64,000 nt of DNA. Source: Bacillus sp. M6-12 (GTDB taxonomy: Bacteria > Bacillota > Bacilli > Bacillales > DSM-1321). The stretch is taken from contig NZ_PGVF01000006.1 in assembly GCF_002860285.1 (NCBI RefSeq), positions 186,001 to 250,000 on the forward strand, read 5' to 3'. A program made the translations under genes and the position numbers. Of this stretch, positions 1 through 8,544 are shown one piece after another. How positions within the stretch are numbered: the stretch's first letter is position 1; the number at the start of each line of letters is the position of its first letter. The notes under the pieces were generated by a model, which had not been told where the DNA came from, did not search any database, and was given only the letters and a program-made list of their open reading frames with translations.

Positions 1-340
1 AAATCCAAACCTTGAAGCGGTTCATTCCGAGGACCCTGACCGAAAAACAAAGGTTTCTTCCTTAAGGGAAAAACGGATACCAGGTTTGCTGACAACGACT
101 ATCCTGGAGCGGGGAGTGACGATTCCTAATCTTGAAGTGGCCGTCATTGGAGCGGACCATGATGTTTTTTCCGAAAGTGCCCTTGTGCAGATCGCTGGTC
201 GGGTTGGCCGCAGTTTTGAAAACCCTAACGGCAATATTACCTTTTTTCATTACGGAAAAAGCAATAGCATGGTAAAGGTGGTTCGCCATATTCAAAGGAT
301 GAATGCTGAAGCCGTGAAAAGGGGGCTGCTGGATGTTTGA
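1..340 (+). CDS. comFA: ComFA, DNA uptake helicase (3' end only)
   Basis: Only the last ~112 codons are present; the reading frame is open from base 2, so the gene continues to the left of the window. Visible are helicase motif V (TTTILERGVT) and motif VI (QIAGRVGRS), typical of the superfamily-2 helicase C-lobe of ComFA. ComFA is the membrane-associated ATPase that helps drive single-stranded DNA into the cell during competence. It overlaps comFC by 8 bases, the usual comF arrangement, except that comFB, which sits between them in B. subtilis, is absent here. Confidence 0.93.
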   Translation, partial: NPNLEAVHSEDPDRKTKVSSLREKRIPGLLTTTILERGVTIPNLEVAVIGADHDVFSESALVQIAGRVGRSFENPNGNITFFHYGKSNSMVKVVRHIQRMNAEAVKRGLLDV

Positions 341-1055
341 AACAATGTTTAGATCAAATGAAATTTGTCTTCTTTGTGCCGCTGCTATTAAGAACGAAAT
401 AACCTGGAAAGCACTCTTGAAGCAGGAGGAGTGTGTCCTTTGCAAGGAGTGCGAAGGAAAGCTTGAAAAAATTGAAGGGGACACATGTATAGCGTGCAGC
501 CGTCCCTTTGACGGCCTTTCCCCGGACTTCCAGATTGGCGAGCTGTGCTATGACTGTGTCCGATGGAATGGAGACCCGGAGTGGAACGGATATCTATCGA
601 AAAATATTTCTCTATATTCCTATAATGATTTTTTAAAAGAAACAATCGCAAAATTTAAGTATCGTGGCGACTATGCCATTTCAAAAGCGTTTGCCCAACA
701 GATTAGTCAAAGGCTTTTCAAGCTTGAATTTGATATCGCAGTTCCTATCCCCCTAAGCGGCGAACGATTACAGGAGCGAGGCTTTAACCAATCGGAAGCA
801 CTTATCCGATCAGCGGGACTAATGCCGGTGGAGGTCCTTTCACGTCTCCATACAGAAAAACAATCAAAAAAATCCCGCCACGAGCGAATTTCCCTTCAGC
901 AGGTATTCCAAGTAGAAAAGCCGGAATTAATCCAAGATAAAAAGCTATTAATCATAGATGATATCTACACTACAGGATCAACCTTAAGGCATGCCGCAAA
1001 AGTATTGATCGAGTCAGGGGCTGGGCAAGTCATCTCGTTCACAGTCGCTCGGTAA
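333..1055 (+). CDS. comFC: ComFC, phosphoribosyltransferase-like competence protein
   Basis: A 240-residue protein of the ComFC/GntX family. The N-terminal third carries paired cysteines (CLLC, CVLCKEC, CIAC, CYDC) that look like a zinc-binding finger. The C-terminal part is a type I phosphoribosyltransferase fold with the PRPP-loop motif IIDDIYTTGST at about residues 205-215. The family is needed for efficient transformation; its exact reaction is not settled. The start overlaps the comFA end, suggesting coupled translation. Confidence 0.92.
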   Translation: MFETMFRSNEICLLCAAAIKNEITWKALLKQEECVLCKECEGKLEKIEGDTCIACSRPFDGLSPDFQIGELCYDCVRWNGDPEWNGYLSKNISLYSYNDFLKETIAKFKYRGDYAISKAFAQQISQRLFKLEFDIAVPIPLSGERLQERGFNQSEALIRSAGLMPVEVLSRLHTEKQSKKSRHERISLQQVFQVEKPELIQDKKLLIIDDIYTTGSTLRHAAKVLIESGAGQVISFTVAR

Positions 1056-1111
1056 CTATTAATCCTAAATAAATGTTCGACATTTCTTCATATTGCTCCC
1101 TTGTTAGACGA

Positions 1112-1117
1112 TATAAT
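1112..1117 (+). promoter_or_regulatory. Possible -10 element upstream of yvyF
   Basis: TATAAT, 33 bases before the yvyF ATG, in the only gap between comFC and yvyF. No good -35 at 17-base spacing was seen (TTCATA at 1087 is 19 bases away), so this is only a candidate. Confidence 0.3.
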
Positions 1118-1149
1118 GATCATAGGAAGAACAGCGGGAGGGCAAAGCC

Positions 1150-1566
1150 ATGAATGATTTAAACAACTGTCCAAACTGTGACGCGCTATTCGTCAGGACA
1201 AAATTTCGCGATGTTTGTGATGCGTGCTATAAACAAGAAGAAAAGGAATATGAAAAAGTATATCAATACATTCGTAAACGAGAAAATCGGACAGCAACCT
1301 TAGTGCAGGTGGTTGAAAATACTGGTGTGGACGAAGACTTGGTTGTCAAATTCATTAAAACCGGGAAGCTTAGAACCTCACAATTTCCCAATCTGGGAAT
1401 CAAATGCGATAAATGCGGCACTACCATCAAAGAAGGGCGCTTATGTGTTAATTGTCAGAATGCCTTAAAATCTCAGTTAGGTCAATTTGAAAAGGAAGAA
1501 GCCCGCCGCAAGGAAATAGAAGAGCGAGGGAAAAAAGGCGCTTACTATACACATCTTGATGATTAA
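1150..1566 (+). CDS. yvyF: YvyF, flagellar operon zinc-ribbon protein
   Basis: A 138-residue protein matching the small flagellar-operon protein found between comFC and flgM in bacilli. It has an N-terminal CPNC/CDAC zinc ribbon (residues ~8-26), a helical middle resembling a winged helix, a second ribbon (CDKCG and CVNC, ~95-118), and a charged tail. The family is linked to motility gene control; its mechanism is not visible from sequence. The SD-like GGGAGG sits 5-10 bases before the ATG. In B. subtilis flgM follows directly; here a 7.5-kb block intervenes and a terminator closes yvyF. Confidence 0.85.
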   Translation: MNDLNNCPNCDALFVRTKFRDVCDACYKQEEKEYEKVYQYIRKRENRTATLVQVVENTGVDEDLVVKFIKTGKLRTSQFPNLGIKCDKCGTTIKEGRLCVNCQNALKSQLGQFEKEEARRKEIEERGKKGAYYTHLDD

Positions 1567-1576
1567 ATTAGTACAA

Positions 1577-1608
1577 AAATCCATTTCAATTGAAGTGGAT
1601 TTTTTTTA
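1577..1608 (+). terminator. Rho-independent terminator after yvyF
   Basis: An 11-bp hairpin (AAATCCATTTC / GAAGTGGATTT, one G-U pair, AATT loop) followed by a run of eight T. It separates the comF-yvyF unit from the next block. Confidence 0.9.
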
Positions 1609-1652
1609 TTCAATAAACTACAGGCCTAAAGTCTTCATTTTAGAGTAAAAGA

Positions 1653-1678
1653 TAAATATAAAAAGCCTATAACCGATA
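1653..1678 (+). promoter_or_regulatory. Sigma-D-type promoter for the FliK-like/flagellin block
   Basis: TAAA, 14 bases, then AACCGATA (AACCGATAAT extended), close to the sigma-D consensus TAAA-N15-GCCGATAT. It lies 37 bases before the FliK-like ATG. No other convincing promoter appears until 8.4 kb, so it probably serves the FliK-like gene, the FlhB-like gene, fliS and the large flagellin together. Confidence 0.75.
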
Positions 1679-1714
1679 ATAACCTTGTAAAGAAACCGTA
1701 TAGGAGTGTAACAA

Positions 1715-4700
1715 ATGCAAATTAGTAATCAGAAGCCTGCAAATCAATCTCCTAAAATAGATAACTCCCTGGAAGTAAATAAGGGTGACATATATAATGC
1801 TCAAATAAAAGAACGTGTTTCAAGTACTGAAGCAGTACTTCAAATCAGGGGAAAAGAGGTATTAGCAAGTTTTGAAGCAGGAGTTCCGGCTGAAGATCGG
1901 ATTACTGTTCAGATAGTGGCTCGAAACGAAAACGCTATCGAAGTGAAGTCTGTTATCGCTGAACAAAAAAAGACATCGGACGCGGGAAGCCAGCTAGCTG
2001 AATCAAAAATCATCCAAAGCTTGGAACTATCAGACAAGGAATACAGCAAAATAAAACAAGCCGTCCATATGTTTGTCAGTAAAGGAATTCCAATAACGAA
2101 ACATATCGCCGCTAATTTAAAAGAATTTTTTGTGAAAGAAACAGGCAGCACAGAAAATAAATTGAATACGGTAAAAGCGCTAGCAAATAAAGGTTTGGAA
2201 CCCACGAGTTCAAATCTGCGAGCTGTACATGCTGCATTGCATGGGCCACCGCTTAATGAAGTACTATCTTCGCTGGTCAAGGAAATCGATCCCCAAGCTG
2301 AATTCCCGAATGCTGAGCGAATAACCGTACAGAAAACAGGAACTGGAACTGTCTCTGCGGTACAGCAACAGAATCGTTTAACCAACGGCACACCTTCTTT
2401 TACACCATCCATAAGTGCATTACAAGAACTAATCCAATCTATAAAAACCGAACCAAATATACAAAAAACGATCCAAAATGTACGTGACATAATAAACAAG
2501 ATTCCTGGGCTTGATAGTGAAACAATAAAAAAAGTAGAAAAAGCTACATTAGAAGCAGAAAAGCTTCAATCTATCGGAAAAGAACGTTTGATTCAGGTTT
2601 TGAGAGAAGCGGAAGGCAGCCTTCAGTCCAGTCGCTCCCAAGTACCACTTAATTTAAAAGAAGGTTTAAAGGAATTGCGTGAGCATGTTGCACAAAACCC
2701 GGAGTTGAAAAAAGTAATAGATAAGATAATAAACATTATTAAAGATAACCGGTTAGAGCCAGAGTTATCAAAACGTATAGCAACTGTGGCAAAACAGGCA
2801 AGCCAACTTGAATTTGCCGGCCGCGAAAAAATGTCTGAGGCTCTAAAATTGGTGGAAACAGTTCTGTCTAATGCAGAAAAGCACCAAAATAGCCATCAAA
2901 ATAAAATGTTGCCAATAAATTCGAGTCCAGCAAGGGAACAAAGTACCAGCAACATTCAATTCAATGAAAATCTCCGAAATCAGCAAATAAAAAGTCAAAC
3001 ACAAATAAGTGAACAAATAAAAAACCTTATCAAAACCGTCCAAATTGAACCTAATATTATTAAGGCAATTGAAGTAGCGAAGACGGTATTAGGATCAGAT
3101 CTGAAAACAGAAACCCTAGATAGAACTCAAAAAGCCATCAATGAAGCAATACGTTTAGTCCAAAGCGGCCAGGCTATTACCGCCCGCCAAAAAATTATGA
3201 AAGTCCTGTCAGAAATAGAAACAGAGGTTGCGAATGTCGAAGCTTCTAATAACCTAGAACAAAAGCAACAAACATCTTCATCTCGAGTAAGTCCAAGTGA
3301 AATAAAAGACCTGATCAAGACTGTCCAAACAGAACCTAATATTGTTAAGGCAATTGAAGCAGCGAAGACGGTATTAGGATCAGATCTGCAAACAGCTACC
3401 TTGGATAAGGCTAAAAAAGCCATAAACGAAGCAGCACGTTTAGTCCAAAGCGGGCAGGATATAGCTGCCCGCCAAAAAATTATGCAAGTCCTGTCAGTAA
3501 TAGAAACTGAAGTTGCTAATGTGGAAGGTTCCAATAACCTAGAACCAAAACAACAGACCGCATCACAAACAGTAAGCACAAGTGAAATAAAAGCCCTTAT
3601 CAAAACCGTCCAAACAGAACCTAATATTGTTAAGGCAATTGAAGCAGCGAAGACGGCACTAGGATCAGATCTGCAACCAGCTACCTTGGATAAGGCTCAA
3701 AAAGCCATAAACGAAGCAGCGCGTTTAGTTCAAACCGGCCAGGCTATTGCCGCCCGCCAAACCATTACGCAAGTCCTGTCAGAAATAGAATCCGAAATTA
3801 CGAATGTGGAAGGTTCTAATAGTCAAGACCAAAAACAACAGACTGCTGCACCAAGTATAGGTACCAATGAAATAAAAAACCTGATAAAAACCATTCAGAA
3901 TGAACCTAATTTATTAAAGGCTATTGAAACCACAAAAAACGAATTGTTATCAAACCTAAAGCCAGAAATCCTGAATAAGGTTGAAAAAACCGTAAATGAA
4001 GCCACCCGGTTAGCAGAGGGAGGCCGGGAGATAGCAGCCCGTCAGAAAATCATGCAGGTATTATCTGATTTAGAGAAAGAGTTTGCCAACAGTGAAAACA
4101 AAAATAAAATAGAACAAACCCAGCAAGCTGCAGCATCGCAGTATAATGTGGATGAGTTATTAAGCTTGATGCAAACTGATTCTAAAAATATTCTAGTCAC
4201 AAAAGTTACAAAAAAATTAGCCGAAGCTACACAAGAGTTTCGAGATCTAAAACGGGAAATGTCAAGGAATCTGGACAATGTTCAAAGAGTTATAGATGTA
4301 TTCAAAAAAAATGCCTATCCCCAGGCAAAACAGATGCTTGAAACCACAATAAGCAAGCTGGATAATGCAATATTAAAAAGTGACCTGATGCTTTTAACAG
4401 ATATGAAAACAGAGAAACAATTACTTGAAGCTAGTTCGCAATTAGCAGATGCGAAGAAAAATCTTGCAAAAGGAGATTTTTCTGAAGCGTCAAGAATTGT
4501 CCGCGAAGTAAGAACGCTGATAGATAAAATAATATTTAAACCTTCTGACCAAAAAGTAATGCATTTTGTTGCGAAGGAAAGCTTGGACAAGGAAAATAGC
4601 GAGCCTCCTCAGCAGTTGGTTAATCAATATAAAAATTTAGGAAACAGTTTTGGTCAGGAACCTTCTGCCCGGCAAATGTTTGAATATGTGCGTTCACTCG

Positions 4701-5338
4701 GAATAAATCATGAAAGCGATCTTGCTAATTCATTGGTTTTTTCAAAGGGAGATCAATCTCAACAAGAAAAAAATCAGCAACAGGAAAACTTAAAATCGGT
4801 ATTGCTGAAATTAACACAATTTGAGGGCGAAGAACTGGGTTCAAAAATGGCTGCTAATGTCGAACAGGCTATAAATAACATTACCGGACAGCAGCTGCTG
4901 AGTAAATCGGATGCTAATGGCACCTTACAGAGCATGTTTTTCAATTTACCGCTTTTATTGGGAGGTAAATCTGAAAATGTTCAGGTATTTGTGAATTCTA
5001 AAAATGAGGGACAGCAGGTGGATTGGGAGAATTGCAGTATTTATTTTCTCTTTGAAACAAATAAACTTGGTGATGTAGGGATTCTCTTGAACGCAAGTGA
5101 TAGAAACCTTTCCATTACCATAAAAAATGATAAACCTGGTTTTAAAGAAAAGATGGAACCGCTTGCCTCTATTGCAAAAATAAAGCTAGAGGAAATTGGC
5201 TATAACATAAACAGTATGCATTTTAGTAAAATGAATGCTTCGAAGAGACCGGACGAAAAAGGGCCAGCAGATTCAAGTAACGAAATGAAGCAAATAAGGC
5301 CTGTTTTCGCTGAAAAAGGGATGGATTATAAAATATGA
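1715..5338 (+). CDS. Giant FliK/YlqG-like flagellar protein with 95-residue tandem repeats
   Basis: A 1207-residue protein with no signal peptide. The last ~120 residues resemble the FliK/YlqG C-terminal domain (hydrophobic LPLLLGG, then alternating strands and KEKMEPLASIAKIKLEEIGY near residues 1140-1165). The middle holds four units of exactly 95 residues (from nt 3023, 3308, 3593, 3878), each with the core IKTVQxEPN-IVKAIEAAKTxLGSDL-TLDKAQKAINEAARLV, and two diverged copies before them (nt 2426, 2672). Helical propensity is high throughout. The next gene encodes a FlhB C-domain-like protein, the usual YlqG-YlqH pairing. FliK acts as hook-length ruler through FlhB; a role in secretion switching or length sensing is inferred. 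SD AGGAG precedes the ATG. The B. subtilis YlqG is about half this size. Confidence 0.7.
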   Translation: MQISNQKPANQSPKIDNSLEVNKGDIYNAQIKERVSSTEAVLQIRGKEVLASFEAGVPAEDRITVQIVARNENAIEVKSVIAEQKKTSDAGSQLAESKIIQSLELSDKEYSKIKQAVHMFVSKGIPITKHIAANLKEFFVKETGSTENKLNTVKALANKGLEPTSSNLRAVHAALHGPPLNEVLSSLVKEIDPQAEFPNAERITVQKTGTGTVSAVQQQNRLTNGTPSFTPSISALQELIQSIKTEPNIQKTIQNVRDIINKIPGLDSETIKKVEKATLEAEKLQSIGKERLIQVLREAEGSLQSSRSQVPLNLKEGLKELREHVAQNPELKKVIDKIINIIKDNRLEPELSKRIATVAKQASQLEFAGREKMSEALKLVETVLSNAEKHQNSHQNKMLPINSSPAREQSTSNIQFNENLRNQQIKSQTQISEQIKNLIKTVQIEPNIIKAIEVAKTVLGSDLKTETLDRTQKAINEAIRLVQSGQAITARQKIMKVLSEIETEVANVEASNNLEQKQQTSSSRVSPSEIKDLIKTVQTEPNIVKAIEAAKTVLGSDLQTATLDKAKKAINEAARLVQSGQDIAARQKIMQVLSVIETEVANVEGSNNLEPKQQTASQTVSTSEIKALIKTVQTEPNIVKAIEAAKTALGSDLQPATLDKAQKAINEAARLVQTGQAIAARQTITQVLSEIESEITNVEGSNSQDQKQQTAAPSIGTNEIKNLIKTIQNEPNLLKAIETTKNELLSNLKPEILNKVEKTVNEATRLAEGGREIAARQKIMQVLSDLEKEFANSENKNKIEQTQQAAASQYNVDELLSLMQTDSKNILVTKVTKKLAEATQEFRDLKREMSRNLDNVQRVIDVFKKNAYPQAKQMLETTISKLDNAILKSDLMLLTDMKTEKQLLEASSQLADAKKNLAKGDFSEASRIVREVRTLIDKIIFKPSDQKVMHFVAKESLDKENSEPPQQLVNQYKNLGNSFGQEPSARQMFEYVRSLGINHESDLANSLVFSKGDQSQQEKNQQQENLKSVLLKLTQFEGEELGSKMAANVEQAINNITGQQLLSKSDANGTLQSMFFNLPLLLGGKSENVQVFVNSKNEGQQVDWENCSIYFLFETNKLGDVGILLNASDRNLSITIKNDKPGFKEKMEPLASIAKIKLEEIGYNINSMHFSKMNASKRPDEKGPADSSNEMKQIRPVFAEKGMDYKI

Positions 5339-5634
5339 AAATCTCAAAATTCTATAACCAAAAAAAGAGAAAGGAAACGAATGGACCGTCGGCAGCTGTC
5401 ATTAAGTATGATCAGGATAACAATGCAACGCCTATTGTGATGGCACAAGGGACTGGTTTAATAGCGCAGCAAATCATTGAGTTAGCAAAGCAAAATAATA
5501 TCCACATGCAAGAAGACTCCTCACTTGTAGCAAATTTATTGGATATGGATTTAGGTGACAATATACCGCCACAGTTATACTCAGCGATGGCTGAAATTTT
5601 ATTGTTAATTGAAGAAATGGATCTAAACTATTAA
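5335..5634 (+). CDS. FlhB C-terminal-domain-like protein (YlqH type)
   Basis: A 99-residue protein resembling only the cytoplasmic domain of FlhB/YscU export-gate proteins, without the membrane helices. The region around residues 18-26 (GPSAAVIKYD) aligns with the NPTHYAVALKYD segment of FlhB, but the autocleavage NPTH is not conserved. The C-terminal part (DSSLVANLLDMDLGDNIPP) matches the end of the FlhB domain. It overlaps the FliK-like gene by four bases (ATGA). The pair probably interacts, as FliK and FlhB do. Confidence 0.78.
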   Translation: MKISKFYNQKKRKETNGPSAAVIKYDQDNNATPIVMAQGTGLIAQQIIELAKQNNIHMQEDSSLVANLLDMDLGDNIPPQLYSAMAEILLLIEEMDLNY

Positions 5635-5695
5635 CAATTTCAGGAATCACTCCGATAAAAATAAAAGATAATCACATTTGGAGGTGGAGACAAAA

Positions 5696-6121
5696 GTGAC
5701 AGGGATTTTTACAGAGGGCGCCTTACACAAAAAGTCACCTCAGGAAATTACAGCTTTATTATATGAAGCTTGTTTAACGAAATTAGAAGAAGCAATTGAT
5801 GATATAGAAAACAAAGACCTTATTATAGCAAATACCAAATTACAAGCGGCTAATGATATCTTGTACCGTTTAGGAGCCGGAATCAACTATGAGGCTGGAA
5901 TCATTGCAGACCAATTAGATCATCTTTATAACTATATGGCTAATAGAATTATAGAAGCTAATTACAAGAAGGACATAGCAATGATTAAAGAGGTAATCAA
6001 TGTTTTACAGCCGATAGTGAGTGCTTGGAATGAGACTCTCAGAAAGAAGCCATCGGAGGCCACCTCCATGCTCCGTCAAAAAGCAATGGCTTATGAAAAA
6101 AATGTCCTGATAGAAAACTGA
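5696..6121 (+). CDS. fliS: FliS paralogue, flagellin export chaperone
   Basis: A 141-residue FliS-family protein. Helical segments such as ITALLYEACLTKLEEAIDDI and ANTKLQAANDILYRL match the four-helix bundle that clamps the flagellin C-terminus. The GTG at 5696 is preferred because GGAGGTGGAG lies 5-14 bases upstream; an in-frame TTG at 5678 has no SD. A second fliS lies at 42097. This copy is directly before the large flagellin, so it may serve that flagellin specifically (inference). Confidence 0.85.
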   Translation: MTGIFTEGALHKKSPQEITALLYEACLTKLEEAIDDIENKDLIIANTKLQAANDILYRLGAGINYEAGIIADQLDHLYNYMANRIIEANYKKDIAMIKEVINVLQPIVSAWNETLRKKPSEATSMLRQKAMAYEKNVLIEN

Positions 6122-6150
6122 TAAATAAATTCTTGCAAGGGGAGTAAATA

Positions 6151-8418
6151 ATGAAAATCAACCATAATATCCAGGCTTTAAATGCATACCGAAACCTTTA
6201 CCAAAATCAATTCAATTCATCAAAAAACCTGGAACGACTTTCTTCAGGTTTACGTATAAACAGAGCTGCAGATGATGCTGCAGGTCTTGCTATCTCGGAA
6301 AAAATGCGTTCGCAAATTCGCGGACTTAAACAAGCGGAGAGAAACTCTCTTGATGGAGTTTCATTAATGCAAGTTGCAGAAGGTGCAATGACTGAAGTAC
6401 ATTCAATGCTTCAGCGTATGCGTGAGCTAGCAGTGCAGGCAGCTAATGATACGAATACAACATCAGATCGTAACTCGATCCAATTAGAGATTGATCAATT
6501 ATTAAAAGAAATCGATAGCATTGCTGCAAAAACAGAATTTAACACGCGTAAGTTGTTGGATGGTTCAAGTGCGGTGGATACGCAATATCGAGTAGGTCAA
6601 ATGCAGAACACGAATATTAAGAGTGTGCCTGTTGTCACTGATCCTTCGATTGCGACGGGAACTTATCAAATAGGTGTTGAAAATACACCGTCGCTAGTTT
6701 ATACACTAAACCAGCCAGGAGCAGGTGTAAGTTCTGAGGGAGTTATCACAATTGAAACAGAGACAAAATTGGCGACTAATGGCGCAAACATATCTGGAGT
6801 AAGTATAACAGATCCTAATTTAAAAACATCAGATGCTACTTACGAGTATTCAATTACTGGAAAAACAAACATTGATACCGTTAACGATGCTACTGGAGGA
6901 TTCACTAATAAAACGATAACACCTGCTGCAGGAATTACCTCCCTTGGTTATGGAGACGGACTTGAAATTGGTGACTATAGTATCAAGATCACTGATTATC
7001 AAATTGGTACTAGTGGAAGTGCATCAACAGCTGATATAGAGATTATTGATCCATCTGGTAACTCCATAGGAGTTCTTGCAGATCGGGCATTAAGTGGAAG
7101 TGTTACTCTCGGAACTAGCCCAGAGACGATTACACTCACTGCTTTAAACACTATTAATGTATCCGGAACAGTTAAGGTGACTGTGGCACCACAAAGCATT
7201 GACTTTGCGATAGGCAAAGACCTTCCGCCGGGGGAATATAGCATCAATGTAAGTGCCTATAATGGTAGTACTGCTACCATCCAAGTTAATGGCCCGGATG
7301 GCCAGCCTGTTCATCCTGCCTTGACCGACGTTACCATTCCGGGATCACCTATTACGATTGGTAGCGGAAATACACAGATCACCATTAATGCTCCAGCTCT
7401 TAACGGAAATGGCACAGCTAAAATAAAAGTGGAAACGCAAGCCGATATTGTTGTAAATAAACTTAAAGCAGACGGTACAAGAGAACTTTATGCAAGTCAG
7501 TCAGACGTTACGTTTGCAAGTGGATCAAGTCAGACTGTAAGCTTAAACGGATTTGATATCACTCTTAACCCAACCGCTATGGCTAATGGCGCAAGTAACT
7601 TTAACATTAAGACAAGTGACTTGGGTCTTGGAGAATTCGCGATCGTTGTTTCCGACTACCAAAAAGATAGTAATCAAGTTGAAAGTGCAACAATTGAAAT
7701 TTTTGATCCGAACGGTTTCTCAATCGGAAAGCTTGCAGCCCAAATTGGAGAAAACCATGGGAGTCTTCAAACAATAGGGACAGATTCGGGTAAAAGGGTT
7801 CAAATCAATACTAAGCTTATTACGCAAGCTGGAACTGCAAAAGTACAAATTGAAGGAAAAATGAAAGTTGCTGTTTCAAAAGTGAATGATGACAATACAG
7901 CAACAGCTATTACTTTTTCAAAAGAATTGACAACAAGAAACGGAAAAATGGCACATGGCGGCTTAGAAATGGTATTTGGTGCAAATGCAAAAGAAGGTAC
8001 TTCAAACTTTGATCTTACAAATAAAGCCTTATCCTTCCAAATAGGAGCAAATACAAACCAAAATGTAAACATTGATGTACCTGAACTAAGTACTGTAAAG
8101 CTTGGTATAGATGAAATTAATGTGCTTTCTCATAAAGAAGCAAATGATGCAATCTTCAAGTTAGAGCAAGCAATTAACCAAATTTCTGCAACACGTTCAA
8201 AGCTGGGCGCTACCCAAAACCGTTTGGAGCATACGATCAGCAACCTGTTAACGACAAATGAAAACCTGACAGCGTCAGAGTCGCGTATTCGGGATGCTGA
8301 TATGGCATCAGAAATGACCGAATTTACAAAGAACAATATCCTAAATCAGTCTGCTCAGGCTATGCTTGCCCAAGCGAACCAACTTCCGCAGGGAATTCTT
8401 CAGTTACTGCAGCGATAA
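6151..8418 (+). CDS. Large second flagellin (755 residues)
   Basis: The conserved flagellin ends are intact: N-terminal D0/D1 (residues 1-~150, with LSSGLRINRAADDAAGLAIS) and C-terminal D1/D0 (~655-755, with NRLEHTISNL and SQAMLAQANQLPQGILQLLQ). Between them lies a ~500-residue exposed region rich in Thr, Gly and Asn, with about three Ig-like units beginning at IGDYSIKITDY, PGEYSINVSAY and LGEFAIVVSDY (from nt ~6958, 7213, 7618). Flagellins of 270-400 residues are usual in bacilli, so the outer domain is strongly expanded. It follows fliS by 29 bases with SD AAGGGGAG and no separate promoter. It lacks the CsrA hairpin seen before hag. Confidence 0.93.
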   Translation: MKINHNIQALNAYRNLYQNQFNSSKNLERLSSGLRINRAADDAAGLAISEKMRSQIRGLKQAERNSLDGVSLMQVAEGAMTEVHSMLQRMRELAVQAANDTNTTSDRNSIQLEIDQLLKEIDSIAAKTEFNTRKLLDGSSAVDTQYRVGQMQNTNIKSVPVVTDPSIATGTYQIGVENTPSLVYTLNQPGAGVSSEGVITIETETKLATNGANISGVSITDPNLKTSDATYEYSITGKTNIDTVNDATGGFTNKTITPAAGITSLGYGDGLEIGDYSIKITDYQIGTSGSASTADIEIIDPSGNSIGVLADRALSGSVTLGTSPETITLTALNTINVSGTVKVTVAPQSIDFAIGKDLPPGEYSINVSAYNGSTATIQVNGPDGQPVHPALTDVTIPGSPITIGSGNTQITINAPALNGNGTAKIKVETQADIVVNKLKADGTRELYASQSDVTFASGSSQTVSLNGFDITLNPTAMANGASNFNIKTSDLGLGEFAIVVSDYQKDSNQVESATIEIFDPNGFSIGKLAAQIGENHGSLQTIGTDSGKRVQINTKLITQAGTAKVQIEGKMKVAVSKVNDDNTATAITFSKELTTRNGKMAHGGLEMVFGANAKEGTSNFDLTNKALSFQIGANTNQNVNIDVPELSTVKLGIDEINVLSHKEANDAIFKLEQAINQISATRSKLGATQNRLEHTISNLLTTNENLTASESRIRDADMASEMTEFTKNNILNQSAQAMLAQANQLPQGILQLLQR

Positions 8419-8424
8419 ATAATG

Positions 8425-8467
8425 AATAGAGGTAAGTTCCGGGTTAAGGGACTCACCTCTATTTTTT
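8425..8467 (+). terminator. Rho-independent terminator after the large flagellin gene
   Basis: A 16-bp hairpin (AATAGAGGTAAGTTCC / GGGACTCACCTCTATT, G-U pairs) with loop GGGTTAA and a T run. It ends the fliS-flagellin transcript. Confidence 0.9.
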
Positions 8468-8510
8468 AGTCTATTTATGTTAGAATATAACAAGAGGCAG
8501 TCATCAACTA

Positions 8511-8529
8511 ATTTCGAAACGTTCGAAAT
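8511..8529 (+). promoter_or_regulatory. Perfect inverted repeat next to the yaaR SD
   Basis: ATTTCGAA - ACG - TTCGAAAT, two perfect 8-base arms, ending two bases before the SD GGGGAG. It could be an operator or a leader hairpin that hides the ribosome site. An extended -10-like TGTTAGAAT lies just upstream near 8478-8486. Confidence 0.4.
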
Positions 8530-8544
8530 AGGGGAGTGGTGTTT

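Noticed and set aside
1909..2499. 196-codon minus-strand open frame
   Set aside because: Fully inside the FliK-like gene on the other strand; its sequence is a low-complexity mirror of coding text.
3023..4150. CRISPR-like array
   Set aside because: The repeats are 285 bases long, in frame and coding; they are protein repeats.
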